Shown: positions 1 to 9,164, counted from the stretch's first letter. The stretch: DNA of 64,000 nt from Enterococcus faecalis 13-SD-W-01 (GCA_000415185.1 KE351649.1:1-64000); one strand, 5' to 3'. The notes: generated by a model not told the origin, from the letters alone. Program-made: numbers and translations.

Positions 1-283
1 TTTTACATGAGGTTTGTCTACAGTCTGAATAAAAGAGGATCGTTTTCGAGTATACCTCCAAACGACCTCTCAAGATTTTTTGATAAATGAAAGTTTTTCA
101 GATATAAAAAAACTTAAATTCCCTCGATATTTTTTGTTTTTACGTTCATATATCTTAAATTTACGACAGATAAAGGCACTTAATCGAAAGTTAGGAATCA
201 TTATATTTAAGAATGGCTCTGAAATTTACTTTGGGCACAAAGTAATGAAAAAAATAGAAGAAGCACTGGAACAGATCCTATAA
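1..283 (+). pseudogene. LytTR-domain response regulator fragment (broken, 5' end outside window)
   Basis: The last ~85 codons read as the C-terminal half of a LytTR DNA-binding domain of the AgrA/ComE type: FLFLRSYILNLRQIK followed by FKNGSEIYFG is the usual strand-turn-strand core. From base 29 the frame is open to the TAA at 281-283, but a TGA stands at 26-28. The frame starting at base 1 is open up to about base 45, and removing one T from the TTTT run near 44-47 would join the two frames. The only start inside the open part is a TTG at 80, which would cut into the domain. I read this as a frameshifted or decayed response regulator. It converges on the histidine kinase with 14 bases between stops, so the two could be a cognate pair on opposite strands. 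The receiver domain, if any, lies outside the window. Confidence 0.6.
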
Positions 284-297
284 AAATAAGCTTCCGT

Positions 298-1569
298 CTA
301 TTCTTCTAAACAAAGTAATACTGTAAAAATAGTCTCCTCTTGAAAAATCGTATAGGACAAATTTTTATATTCTTGAGCGATTCGATGTAAATTACTGAGC
401 CCCAATCCGTAATGTCCTTCTTTTGATGTAATCCCCCGCTTGCCTAGATTATCCAGCAGCACAGTGCGAATATAATTGTTTTTGACTAAAATTTGATAAG
501 TACCTGTTTGCTTGTTAATCGTTAAATCGATAGACGGATTTTTTGTTTCTATACTTGCTTCAATTGCATTATCTAGAAGAATTTTGAGACACCTAGCCAA
601 ATCTAAAGGATTCATAGGCAGTTCGTTGATTTCTGTATGAATAGATAATTTGACTTTGATCCCCATATTTCTTGCTCTATTTACTTCAATCAAAAGCACA
701 CTCTTGACCGACATACTTCTGACCTTCGTTAATTCTTCCGTATTATTTTTTGAGAAAATAATATCTTTAGAATAGTCTTTGATTTTCAAAAGCTGTTCTA
801 CTGCGCCTTCCGTATCCCCTTTTTCTAACAACACTGCCAATGTAAATAAAATCCCTTCATAATCATGTTTAAAATCTTCCAATTCATTGATTCTTTCTAA
901 TTTCTTTTCGTAAAAATTTATGATATTGAAAGCATCTTTATAATATGCCGCCGAATATTCCAGAAAGAAAAAAATACCAAAGAAAAGGATGCCTTTCATC
1001 AATAAGACGATGAATAAAAGCCAAAAGAACCCTTGATGCAACACCGAGTACATCAATTGGAAATAGACTATCAAACTAAAAAGAAATCCACCAAAGAAAA
1101 TGAACTGTTTTCTTGTAAGTCTTCTGTCATAGATAAATAAACTTATTTTATTTTTGCTGTACCATTTTTTTATTCCTAAAATCCCAGCAAAATATAGGAA
1201 GAGCAAGAGTATTTGCAGACTGATCAACAGTAAAAAAGGATTTCTCACAGTTCCTATTTGACTAAAAAAACTAGATAGACTAAGCATACAAGCAACATTC
1301 ATTTGAATGAAAAAATACATCCCTAATATATAGATAAAAGAGAAGAGATATTTTTTCAGAGAACAGACAAGCAAACAGAAGTTCAAACTGATGGCAGTCA
1401 AAATAAAAACGCCAGCTAAATTTGCAAATTGCCATGACAGCATACCAAAAATAATCAAGGATAAGGAAAAAACCAGCTTGTATCTATAATGTAAAAAATT
1501 TCTGCTTATATAAAAATCAAAAACAATATATTGCAAAAAAATCAATGCGATAAAAACTCTATCTTCCAA
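298..1569 (-). CDS. AgrC-like sensor histidine kinase (GHKL family)
   Basis: Predicted membrane sensor kinase of a peptide-type quorum or signalling system. Residues 1-205 are strongly hydrophobic with about six membrane segments. A linker follows, then the H-box with FKHDYEG (His235 as phosphoacceptor), the N-box DNAIEAS (Asn334) and a G-box GHYGLGLSNL near 386-395. This is the layout of AgrC/ComD-type HPK10 kinases. A TTG start at 1569 is supported by GGGGAG eight bases upstream. No agrB or agrD-like gene is visible nearby, so the inducing signal is unknown. The only candidate partner is the damaged LytTR fragment on the opposite strand, so the system may be inactive here. Confidence 0.8.
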   Translation of the reverse strand: MEDRVFIALIFLQYIVFDFYISRNFLHYRYKLVFSLSLIIFGMLSWQFANLAGVFILTAISLNFCLLVCSLKKYLFSFIYILGMYFFIQMNVACMLSLSSFFSQIGTVRNPFLLLISLQILLLFLYFAGILGIKKWYSKNKISLFIYDRRLTRKQFIFFGGFLFSLIVYFQLMYSVLHQGFFWLLFIVLLMKGILFFGIFFFLEYSAAYYKDAFNIINFYEKKLERINELEDFKHDYEGILFTLAVLLEKGDTEGAVEQLLKIKDYSKDIIFSKNNTEELTKVRSMSVKSVLLIEVNRARNMGIKVKLSIHTEINELPMNPLDLARCLKILLDNAIEASIETKNPSIDLTINKQTGTYQILVKNNYIRTVLLDNLGKRGITSKEGHYGLGLSNLHRIAQEYKNLSYTIFQEETIFTVLLCLEE

Positions 1570-1670
1570 CGAATGTTCTCCCCTTTATACAATCAGTAAG
1601 TCATTTTCTTCAGTATAAAGTATGAAGCAGCTACCTAGTCAATGAAACTTGACGAAGCAGCTGCTCCATA

Positions 1671-1716
1671 AAAAAGACACTTCCATACTAGAGAACATAT
1701 GGAAGTGTCTTTTTAA
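1671..1716. terminator. Intrinsic terminator after the GH1 gene
   Basis: An inverted repeat (AAGACACTTCCATA ... TATGGAAGTGTCTT) is flanked by A and T runs, so it could work in both directions. It lies downstream of the beta-glucoside operon and separates it from the kinase gene. Confidence 0.8.
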
Positions 1717-1747
1717 AATTTGTTATTCTTTTATTTCATTTCAATTT

Positions 1748-3136
1748 TCAAAACCCATTATTCGAGGAAACTTTTTTGAACCAGTGTCCTGATTTTTTGA
1801 TTGTCCGCTTTCTATCATTGGCCAAATCGACGGAAATAAACCCATAGCGATTTTTATAAGCGTTCGTCCATGACCAATTGTCCATGCATGTCCACATATG
1901 ATAGCCTAAACAACTTGAGCCTTCTTGTATCGCTTGATGGACATATTTTAAATGCTCACTGACAAATTCGATTCGATAATCGTCGTGGATCATCCCATCT
2001 TCTTTTAAGAAGCGGCTCTCGTCTTCTACACCCATCCCATTTTCAGAGATAAAACAAGGAAGATTGCCATAATTGTCCCGTACATTGATCAAAATATCAT
2101 AAATCCCTTTTTCATAGATTTCCCAGCCTCGATAAGGGTTCATTTTCTTATTCGGCATATCATAAATATCAAAATAATCTTCTGGCATTGGCGAAGCTGC
2201 TTCGTCGATCGGTGTCTCTTTCGCCATGATCCGCCGTGGTTGATAATAGTTGATTCCTAATAGATCGATCGTATTGTTTTTGATTAGTTCCAGATCACCT
2301 TCTTGCATTTCTGGCAGCAGTGCTAACTCTTTCAGGATCTCGACCAATTCTTCTGGAAAAATACCTTTGACTGCTGGATCTAAGAATGAACGATTAAAGA
2401 ACGCATCAGCGATTTTTGCTGCTTTGACATCTGCTGGATTCTTTTCATCTCTTGGGTAACTTGGCGTTAGGTTCAAGATGATCCCGATCTGCCCTGTTTG
2501 TCCCAATTCTCGATACGTTTTGACCGCCAAAGCAGAAGCGAGTGCCTCATGATATCCGACTTGAACAGCATGTTTCATGTTGCTTTCTTCTGGATAATGA
2601 AGTTGATACAAATAGCCTGCTTCAACTGGTACGATTGGTTCATTATGAGTAAACCATTTTTTGATTTTCCCGCCAAACAATTCAAAACAGGTCTTCGCAT
2701 AGTTTACGTACGCATCCACTGTTTCGCGAGCCAACCAGCCGCCTTTTTCTTGCAAAGGCATAGGCATGTCGAAATGATACAGATTGACAAAAGGTTCGAT
2801 ACCATTTTTGATCAATTCATCAAAATAGTCATGATAAAAAGCAACTGCTTTGGGATTGATTTCCCCTGTACCATCGGGGATCAATCGGCTCCATTGGATA
2901 GATGTTCGAAATGTATTGTGACCTGTTTGCACCATCAGCTGAACATCTTCTTTGTATTTTTGATAAACTTCAGATGCCTTATCTGGACCTACTTGATCAA
3001 AAAACTTTTCCGGTTCTTTAGCATACCAGTAATCAAAGATGTTCTCTCCTTTGCCGTCACCTTCAACGCGTCCTTCTGTCTGCGGCCCGCTTGCAGCAGA
3101 TCCCCACCAGAAATCTTTTGGAAATTGATAGTTCAT
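1748..3136 (-). CDS. Family 1 glycoside hydrolase, probable 6-phospho-beta-glucosidase
   Basis: A 462-residue GH1 (beta/alpha)8 enzyme, normal length. The acid/base Glu166 lies in THNEP and the nucleophile Glu365 in ISENG. The C-terminal loop SWTNAYKNRYGF has the Ser (422) and Tyr (431) of the phosphate-binding triad of 6-phospho-glycosidases. The canonical Lys position is Asn429, with a Lys one residue earlier, so specificity for phosphorylated substrate is likely but not certain. No signal peptide: the enzyme is cytoplasmic and would hydrolyse beta-glucoside-6-phosphates brought in by the PTS. ATG directly follows the stop of the LacI-type regulator and is preceded by AAAGGGG. It is the last gene of the cluster. 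Confidence 0.85.
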   Translation of the reverse strand: MNYQFPKDFWWGSAASGPQTEGRVEGDGKGENIFDYWYAKEPEKFFDQVGPDKASEVYQKYKEDVQLMVQTGHNTFRTSIQWSRLIPDGTGEINPKAVAFYHDYFDELIKNGIEPFVNLYHFDMPMPLQEKGGWLARETVDAYVNYAKTCFELFGGKIKKWFTHNEPIVPVEAGYLYQLHYPEESNMKHAVQVGYHEALASALAVKTYRELGQTGQIGIILNLTPSYPRDEKNPADVKAAKIADAFFNRSFLDPAVKGIFPEELVEILKELALLPEMQEGDLELIKNNTIDLLGINYYQPRRIMAKETPIDEAASPMPEDYFDIYDMPNKKMNPYRGWEIYEKGIYDILINVRDNYGNLPCFISENGMGVEDESRFLKEDGMIHDDYRIEFVSEHLKYVHQAIQEGSSCLGYHMWTCMDNWSWTNAYKNRYGFISVDLANDRKRTIKKSGHWFKKVSSNNGF

Positions 3137-4126
3137 TTATTTTTCCCCTTTCGTTATTCCTAGTACTTGATTTTCCAGCAAAATCACTTGTTTCTGTGAA
3201 TCAGAACCATTTTCAGATCCTTTGATTCTTTCTAACAGCAGTTGCGCTGCTTTTTCACCCATTATTTCTGCGGGTGGATTAATGGTGATTTGAGGCAGCA
3301 TACTTTGTTCTTCTTTTGACAAATAATCATAGTGGCCAAAAGAAATATCTTGTCCAATCAACAGCCTTCTTTGATTGAAACATTCTAATGTACCGATCGA
3401 CATATTATAATTGCTGACAAAAATCGCTGTTGCTCCCCAGTCCAATAATTCTTCTGCGGCTCGATATCCGCTTTGTCTCGTGTAGTTTCCAACGACTACT
3501 TTCAATTCAACAGTGGTTCCGCTTACCGCTTCTTCCGCACCTAAAAGCCTTTCTTGCGCTGTATAATCAATTGTTGGCGCAGAAATATACCCAATTTTTT
3601 TGTGCTTCTCTTTGATAAACTGCGTGATTGCTTCAAAAACACTTTGGCGGTCATTCAATAAAAGAGTATCCGCAACAGTCGCGATATCGGGACTATTTAA
3701 AGAAACAATAGGGACATGGATCTGTGTCAATTTCATTGCGTCCGCTTTTTCTTCGCCGGATAAAAAAACGATCAAACCATCAACTGCGTGTTTTAGTAAA
3801 TGGTCGATTTTTTCATCATTTTGTTGAGGATTTTCAGAAAAACCACTAAGCAATATGCTATAGCCATTTTTTTCTGCTACTTTTTCTATCCCCGATACCA
3901 CTTCTGAACCAAATCTGCTGGAGATGCTGTTCATCAGTAAGCCTAATGAAAAACTACGATTGTTTTTTAAGCCTTTCGCGATGATATTTTCTTTATAGTC
4001 TAATTCTTGGATGGCTGAAGCGATTTTTTCCATATTTGATTGCTTCAAGCGCTGCCCATTCAAATAACGCGAAACAGTTCCTGTAGAAACTCCTGCTAAC
4101 TCTGCTACGTCTCTTATTGATGCCAT
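3137..4126 (-). CDS. LacI/GalR-family transcriptional regulator
   Basis: 329 residues, typical for the family. The N-terminal helix-turn-helix (residues 3-22, IRDVAELAGVSTGTVSRYLN) and hinge are followed by a periplasmic-binding-protein-like sugar domain with the usual S-F-x-L-G-L-L start near residue 58. It lies between the GH3 and GH1 genes in the same direction, so it is probably the local regulator. The perfect palindrome at 7781-7798 in front of the PTS gene has the form expected for its operator. The effector is probably a beta-glucoside or its phosphate (inference). Confidence 0.88.
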   Translation of the reverse strand: MASIRDVAELAGVSTGTVSRYLNGQRLKQSNMEKIASAIQELDYKENIIAKGLKNNRSFSLGLLMNSISSRFGSEVVSGIEKVAEKNGYSILLSGFSENPQQNDEKIDHLLKHAVDGLIVFLSGEEKADAMKLTQIHVPIVSLNSPDIATVADTLLLNDRQSVFEAITQFIKEKHKKIGYISAPTIDYTAQERLLGAEEAVSGTTVELKVVVGNYTRQSGYRAAEELLDWGATAIFVSNYNMSIGTLECFNQRRLLIGQDISFGHYDYLSKEEQSMLPQITINPPAEIMGEKAAQLLLERIKGSENGSDSQKQVILLENQVLGITKGEK

Positions 4127-4138
4127 AATCCTCTACTC

Positions 4139-6433
4139 CTACCAATCAAGATCGATTTCTGTTCTCAGATCCTCAACCATAATTTTTGTTTTTTTCGCAT
4201 AATGCCAGTGATTATCTGCACCTATATATTGGAAATCTTCTGGTGACAAAGTAAAAGTAAGTGTTTTTTCTTCACCTGGTTCAAGCTGAACTTTGCAAAA
4301 ATCCTTTAATAGTTTTTTGCGCTGGATCACAGAACCGCCTAGAAGTTTGACAAACAGAAGTGTACTTACTTTTCCGGCAATACGCCCTCTATTTTTAACT
4401 TTAACGGATACCAGCAGATTGTCAATATCTCTTTGACATTGAAGGTTTTCATAAACAAATTCTGTGTAGCTTAAGCCAGTGCCAAACGGATAAAGCGGCT
4501 GACCGCTTTGATCATAATAATCTGCATTGATCGAGGCATCTCGCTGATAATAATAAACGGGTAATTGTTGGCTGTTTTTCGGATAACTGATACTCAATCG
4601 ACCACTAGGATTACTTTGACCAATCAATGTTTTGGCAATTGCCCGACCGCCTTCTTGTCCTGGAAACCAGCCAACTAATACAGCGTCTGATACTTCTTTG
4701 ACTACTGTTAAATCATAGGGACGTCCTTGAATCAGAATGCTGACTATTGGTTTTCCTAACTCAGAGATTTTCTTTAATAAATATTCTTGATATCCGCCTA
4801 ATGTAAGCGAAGCAACATCCACATTCTCGCCGGAATCCATATTGATTCCTTTTGAAGAAACAGCACCATTTCGTAAAAAAGTCATATCAAAATTTCGTGC
4901 ACTCGAACCGCCCAATACCATAATGACGATATCCGCTTTTTTTGCGCAATCAAGTGCTTCTTTGATTTTTGCTTCTTGCTGGAATTCATTTCTGACTTCA
5001 CAGCCCTCTGCATAAAGAATTTCTGAGTCTGACATGATGTGTTTTATTTCTTGTAAAATCGTTTTTTGCTGCTGCTCTTTTGTTTGCGGCGCAGAATAAT
5101 CACCTAACAAATGATAGATATTGTCTGCATTTGGTCCGATGACAGCAATTTTTTTACCGTCAGCTGCTAGTGGTAAAATTCCATTGTTCTGCAAAAGAAC
5201 CAAACTTTCTTGAGCGACTTCTTCGTTTAGTTTTCTTGATTCTTCTAACACGTGGTTTCTTTTTTCTGTGTCCATCTGGATAAAGGGATTTTCAAAAAGA
5301 CCAAGTAAAAATTTGACAGCAAGTACTCTGCTCACTGCTTTATCTAGCATCTTTTCATCGACTGTTCCATCAAGGATTCCGTCTTCGATCATCGTATAGG
5401 TGTTGTCCCACAAACTAAGATCTACTCCGGCAGATAAAGCTTGTGCGGCAGCTTCTGTCTGTTCCGAATAAACATCTCGTAACCGATCTAATGCAACACC
5501 GTCTGCCATGACTACTCCTTTGAAGCCATTTTCTTCTCGCAGCTGGATTTCTAATAACTGTTGATCGACATGACAAGGAACACCGTCGATATCATTGTAA
5601 GCAGCCATTACTCCAGCAGCATTACGTGCACTGTGTAAAAGCGGTGTATAAACTTCAGAAAATTCACGTCTGCCAATTGGTACAGTTCCGGAATTATGCC
5701 CGCCTAATGCTTCTCCTTGTGCGATACAATGTTTCAAGACAACTCCAATCTGATCTGGTTTTTTGTTGATCTCGATTACACTTTGATCCCAAAAATCTGC
5801 TTCATCAGAAATCAATGTTCCTTGAAAACCTTCGATGATTGCTTCACTCATCCGCGCACTAAGGATTGGATCTTCTCCAAAACATTCTTCTGATCGTCCC
5901 CAGCGTGGATCTTTAAGTAAATCAAGTGTGGAAACCAACGCTAAGTGAACACCTTTTGCCGCCATTTCTTTTGCCATCAAACGACTTGTTCGTTTGATCA
6001 ATTCTGTATCAAACGTACTGCCTCGCCCAATATTCGTTGGATAAGAAATACTATTGAGTGCTTGGTGACCATGGGGACATTCTTCAACAAGCAGCGCTGG
6101 GATACCCCAGCGAGATTGCTGGATGACATATGCTTGGACTTCATTTGCTATTTTCCAGCTTTCTTCTTCCGGTATTCCATTTGAATAGTCGACTTTTGAC
6201 CATGGATCGGCTCGGAATAATCCATAAAGCGCGCCCAGACCGCCGCCCCATTTCACATGTTCTTTAAATTTTTCCGTCAAGCTGATCTCATTATCTTTCT
6301 GCTGATAGCATTCCCAGCCATACAGATGCTGATTTACTTGTCCCACTTTTTCGCTCAAGCTTAAGCGGCTCAACAAATCAGTCACACGCTGGCGGATCGT
6401 TTTCGTTGGATCTTGGTATGGATAGTTAACCAA
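4139..6433 (-). CDS. Family 3 glycoside hydrolase, beta-glucosidase
   Basis: 764 residues with the three-part GH3 layout: a TIM-barrel domain, a C-terminal alpha/beta sandwich and a terminal Fn3-like domain (about 670-760). The probable nucleophile is Asp311 in GVVMADGV, and the substrate-binding pair is Lys234-His235 in VVLKHC. No signal peptide, so the enzyme acts in the cytoplasm on imported beta-glucosides. The TTG start at 6433 overlaps the end of the EIIC gene by 8 bases and has AAGGAG upstream, which suggests translational coupling. GH3 enzymes usually act on non-phosphorylated glycosides, so its pairing with a PTS permease and a GH1 enzyme is notable. Confidence 0.87.
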   Translation of the reverse strand: MVNYPYQDPTKTIRQRVTDLLSRLSLSEKVGQVNQHLYGWECYQQKDNEISLTEKFKEHVKWGGGLGALYGLFRADPWSKVDYSNGIPEEESWKIANEVQAYVIQQSRWGIPALLVEECPHGHQALNSISYPTNIGRGSTFDTELIKRTSRLMAKEMAAKGVHLALVSTLDLLKDPRWGRSEECFGEDPILSARMSEAIIEGFQGTLISDEADFWDQSVIEINKKPDQIGVVLKHCIAQGEALGGHNSGTVPIGRREFSEVYTPLLHSARNAAGVMAAYNDIDGVPCHVDQQLLEIQLREENGFKGVVMADGVALDRLRDVYSEQTEAAAQALSAGVDLSLWDNTYTMIEDGILDGTVDEKMLDKAVSRVLAVKFLLGLFENPFIQMDTEKRNHVLEESRKLNEEVAQESLVLLQNNGILPLAADGKKIAVIGPNADNIYHLLGDYSAPQTKEQQQKTILQEIKHIMSDSEILYAEGCEVRNEFQQEAKIKEALDCAKKADIVIMVLGGSSARNFDMTFLRNGAVSSKGINMDSGENVDVASLTLGGYQEYLLKKISELGKPIVSILIQGRPYDLTVVKEVSDAVLVGWFPGQEGGRAIAKTLIGQSNPSGRLSISYPKNSQQLPVYYYQRDASINADYYDQSGQPLYPFGTGLSYTEFVYENLQCQRDIDNLLVSVKVKNRGRIAGKVSTLLFVKLLGGSVIQRKKLLKDFCKVQLEPGEEKTLTFTLSPEDFQYIGADNHWHYAKKTKIMVEDLRTEIDLDW

Positions 6434-7757
6434 GTTCTGTCACTCCTTCACGTTTCACTTTATTTGTCGCGATGACAAAAGGAATAAATAGGAACACATC
6501 TAAAATAATCAGTAATACGGTCAACACAGCTGCTTTGATGTCTCCGCCAGTTGCAATGAATGATTGGAATACAGGCGGCGTGATCCAAGGTGCTGCTGCC
6601 ACTGTTTTATCAATTAAACCGATACTTGTTGCAAAATAGGCAATGATCAAATTGATAGATGGGATCAATGCGCATGGAATCATGTAAATCGGGTTCATTA
6701 CTACGGGCAAACCGAACATCACAGGCTCCGTGATATTGAAGAAGCAAGTCGTTAAACCAAATTTTGCGATTTGACGCTGATCCTGTCTTCTAGAAACCCA
6801 TAAGATAGCGATGACAAGCGGCAAGATACAACCGCCGCCGCCAATCAGACCAAAAGCATTTGTAAACGGCTCTGTAATAATGTTAGGAATCTCTTTTCCG
6901 GCTGAAAAAGCATCCATATTTTCCTGGATCGATTGCAATAATGGCGCTTGTCTAATCGGAGCTAAGATACTTGAACCGTGCATACCGAAAACCCAAAGAA
7001 AATCAGAGAAAAACTGCAAGAACAAAATACCTGGAACAGATAACACAAATGCTTTCAATGGGGTTTGGATCGCTAGTTCGATAAGACTAGGGAAATCCAA
7101 GCCAGCTAATTTATCCAGTGCAAAAACAAAAAGAGCGAATAATAGAATAACTGCTGTTTCTGGTATCAATGAATTAAAAGAAGTTGCAACTGCTGGCGGC
7201 ACTCCGTCAGGCATTTTTATCTTGATTTTTTTGATCTTCGCTAATTTCATAAATAACTCAGTACCTAGGACAGAAGCGATCATAGCTGTAGCTAATCCTG
7301 AAGAAGATGTTAGGCTTTGCATAAATACACCCGTAACTTCTGCTGTGCTTCCGTCAGCCAATGTGACCATGCTTTGGACAGGCATCAAAATAAATAAGAC
7401 CGCTACACTCAATACGCCTGCATGGACTGCGCTAAACGAAGGATCAGTCATTTCCCCTGAACGAATATAATGACTCGCTAGATTCCAACCAATGTTATAA
7501 CAAACGACTACTGACAAAATACTCATTGTTCCGTTATTCACAATTGAAGCTAAATCAGCAAGAGAACTAAGATCAACAATTCTCTGTACAGCTGCATTTG
7601 AAAAAATCAACGCATTGAGCAGCACCATGATCGAGGCTGCCATTACTAACGGCATAGTGATGATAAAGCTGTCTCGAATAGCTAATAAATGACGTTGACT
7701 ATTCATTTTTGAAACGAGTGGCAATAGTTTTTCAGATAATCTGTCTACAAAACTCAT
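6426..7757 (-). CDS. PTS EIIC permease, cellobiose/lactose family (CelB-like)
   Basis: 443 residues, about ten membrane segments, opening with the typical N-terminus of the Lac-family EIIC (RDSFIITMPLVMAAS). It would carry a beta-glucoside or oligo-beta-glucoside across the membrane, with phosphorylation by separate EIIA and EIIB proteins. No EIIA or EIIB gene lies in this cluster, so the protein must use components encoded elsewhere. It is the first gene of the cluster, with AAGGAG before the ATG and a well-defined promoter and operator upstream. Substrate is inferred from the neighbouring glucosidases. Confidence 0.85.
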   Translation of the reverse strand: MSFVDRLSEKLLPLVSKMNSQRHLLAIRDSFIITMPLVMAASIMVLLNALIFSNAAVQRIVDLSSLADLASIVNNGTMSILSVVVCYNIGWNLASHYIRSGEMTDPSFSAVHAGVLSVAVLFILMPVQSMVTLADGSTAEVTGVFMQSLTSSSGLATAMIASVLGTELFMKLAKIKKIKIKMPDGVPPAVATSFNSLIPETAVILLFALFVFALDKLAGLDFPSLIELAIQTPLKAFVLSVPGILFLQFFSDFLWVFGMHGSSILAPIRQAPLLQSIQENMDAFSAGKEIPNIITEPFTNAFGLIGGGGCILPLVIAILWVSRRQDQRQIAKFGLTTCFFNITEPVMFGLPVVMNPIYMIPCALIPSINLIIAYFATSIGLIDKTVAAAPWITPPVFQSFIATGGDIKAAVLTVLLIILDVFLFIPFVIATNKVKREGVTELG

Positions 7758-7780
7758 TGATATATCTCCTTATTTTTTAA

Positions 7781-7798
7781 AATTGAACCGGTTCAATT
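7781..7798. promoter_or_regulatory. LacI-family operator (perfect 18-base palindrome)
   Basis: AATTGAACCGGTTCAATT is a perfect palindrome with a central CG, the hallmark of LacI/GalR operators. It starts 4 bases downstream of the -10 box of the EIIC promoter, so it covers the expected transcription start and would block initiation. The probable ligand is the LacI-type regulator of this cluster. Confidence 0.8.
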
Positions 7799-7801
7799 AG
7801 G

Positions 7802-7830
7802 AGAATACCATACCTTCATTTGAAACACAA
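7802..7830 (-). promoter_or_regulatory. SigA-type promoter of the beta-glucoside cluster
   Basis: On the minus strand: -35 TTGTGT (7830-7825), a 17-base spacer, and -10 TATTCT (7807-7802). The palindromic operator follows at once. Confidence 0.65.
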
Positions 7831-7838
7831 CACATTTT

Positions 7839-7852
7839 TGTATGCGTATACA
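7839..7852. promoter_or_regulatory. Candidate cre (CcpA) site
   Basis: TGTATACGCATACA on the minus strand matches the cre consensus TGNAANCGNWNNCA except at one position, and lies within a wider inverted repeat with ACATTT/AAATGT arms. It sits just upstream of the -35 box, consistent with catabolite control of the cluster. Confidence 0.5.
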
Positions 7853-7870
7853 TAAATGTGTGAAAAATAA

Positions 7871-7916
7871 AAAACAGACTTTAGTCACCCTAATGCAGCT
7901 GACTAAAGCCTATTTT
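7871..7916 (-). terminator. Intrinsic terminator
   Basis: On the minus strand the stem GGCTTTAGTCA ... TGACTAAAGTC is followed by a T run. It ends transcription of the small membrane protein gene that stops at 7971. Confidence 0.8.
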
Positions 7917-7970
7917 CATAGGGAATGTTATACATTGCTTAAATGGCATTCATTTTCCTTAATAAAAACA

Positions 7971-8297
7971 CTAATTCCCCCAAGCTGGATTGTGGAAACC
8001 TGTAAAATAATATAAACAAAGATAGATGACCCAAATGCTGCCAAATAACAAAAAAAGGCATTTGCCAAATTTAGATTTTATTGCTTCTCCCAGCCCAGCA
8101 AACACCATGATCAGACCAATCGAAAATAAATTGACAGCATTGGTATAATAATTGTAAAAATCGGGGAATATAATAGTCAGTAAACTCACTGTCATACCAA
8201 TTACACTTATATAAATAAGGAAGGAATCAAACAGATTCAAAGTTTTTACTTCCCAATTTTTTGTTATATATTTGATAAATCGGTTATTTGTTATCAA
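7971..8297 (-). CDS. Small membrane protein of unknown function
   Basis: About 108 residues with three hydrophobic segments and no motif I recognise. An upstream ATG at 8315 is in frame, but an AAAGGAG sequence lies inside that extension and is placed eight bases before a TTG at 8297, which I take as the start. It is one of several short minus-strand membrane protein genes in this stretch, and has its own terminator. Confidence 0.55.
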   Translation of the reverse strand: MITNNRFIKYITKNWEVKTLNLFDSFLIYISVIGMTVSLLTIIFPDFYNYYTNAVNLFSIGLIMVFAGLGEAIKSKFGKCLFLLFGSIWVIYLCLYYFTGFHNPAWGN

Positions 8298-8383
8298 GTT
8301 GATGGCTCCTTTCATTTCATTATGTTTGCAATTTTTCTTTTCATTATAGCAAAAATCGAAGTATTATTTTTCAAATAATCGGA

Positions 8384-8638
8384 TCAAAAAAAATTATCTA
8401 GAATAAAAAATGGCACACAAACAAGTAGAGGATACAAAAAATAATTTCGATCAGCACTTTTCATTCCTGTTACTTGATTTGCTCTCATTCTATCCCCTGA
8501 CACAGCCGTACCAGATAATGCAATCCCTATTAATAACGTACCTATCCAGATGTATTGAACTGTGTTTTTTTCTAAAATAAAATAACCAATCGCAGCAAAC
8601 ATACTTGCTGCGGCAAACGTTAGTAGATATTTTTTCAA
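8384..8638 (-). CDS. Small membrane protein, DUF5316-like
   Basis: About 84 residues: two hydrophobic helices, the motif SGDRMRAN, then a C-terminal helix. The SGDRMRAN segment is characteristic of the DUF5316 family as I remember it. A TTG start at 8638 is preceded by AAAGGAG at good distance. The longer reading from 8686 would put this ribosome binding site inside the gene. Function unknown. Confidence 0.55.
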   Translation of the reverse strand: MKKYLLTFAAASMFAAIGYFILEKNTVQYIWIGTLLIGIALSGTAVSGDRMRANQVTGMKSADRNYFLYPLLVCVPFFILDNFF

Positions 8639-8690
8639 TTTATTTTCTCCTTTTGATTCATTGTGTATTTGTATGTATGAAATCAAGCCT

Positions 8691-8718
8691 AAAAAAGAGC
8701 CAGAACTGGCTCTTTTTT
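8691..8718. terminator. Bidirectional intrinsic terminator
   Basis: AAAAAAGAGCCAG and CTGGCTCTTTTTT form a near-perfect short hairpin with A and T runs. It lies between two minus-strand genes and would stop transcripts of the upstream one (8753-9046). Confidence 0.85.
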
Positions 8719-8752
8719 ATTGTTTTAATAGCACCTCAAAATTTTTATAAAA

Positions 8753-9046
8753 TCACAATTCATGTATATGATTTTTACTGTTATTCCACAATTCTTCTGG
8801 TGAATATTCATCTGTATCATTAACCACGACTGTTCCATCTTTTTTTATTTCTACATTTGCACCCAGCCATACAGCATGAGGCGTCAATAACATGTTTCTT
8901 TTGGTTCCTTTCTTCAATGAAAAGGACTCAGTAAGTACTTTGTTTAAATTGGATCTTAGGTATTTTGTTTGTCCATTGTCAAATTCGATTTTTAAGATCG
9001 TACTTGCCATTTCTGCTTTTACTGCTTTAGGTGTTTGAGTTTCCAT
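8753..9046 (-). CDS. Hypothetical protein, 97 residues
   Basis: Soluble, mixed-charge small protein with alternating beta-strand-like segments (TILKIEFDNGQTKYL, NVEIKKDGTVVV). No family recognised. The start is secure: AGGAGG lies eight bases before the ATG. It has its own terminator, so it is probably a single-gene unit, perhaps co-transcribed with a 21-codon reading frame just upstream (9059-9124). Confidence 0.6.
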   Translation of the reverse strand: METQTPKAVKAEMASTILKIEFDNGQTKYLRSNLNKVLTESFSLKKGTKRNMLLTPHAVWLGANVEIKKDGTVVVNDTDEYSPEELWNNSKNHIHEL

Positions 9047-9164
9047 AAAATTTTCCTCCTATATATTATGTTTTTTTATTGCTGCAATAATTCGTTTCAG
9101 CTCTACTAAGAAAGCGTTTTCCATAATTAATAATAACATTTTTCCGAAATAAAAACAGAAAGAT

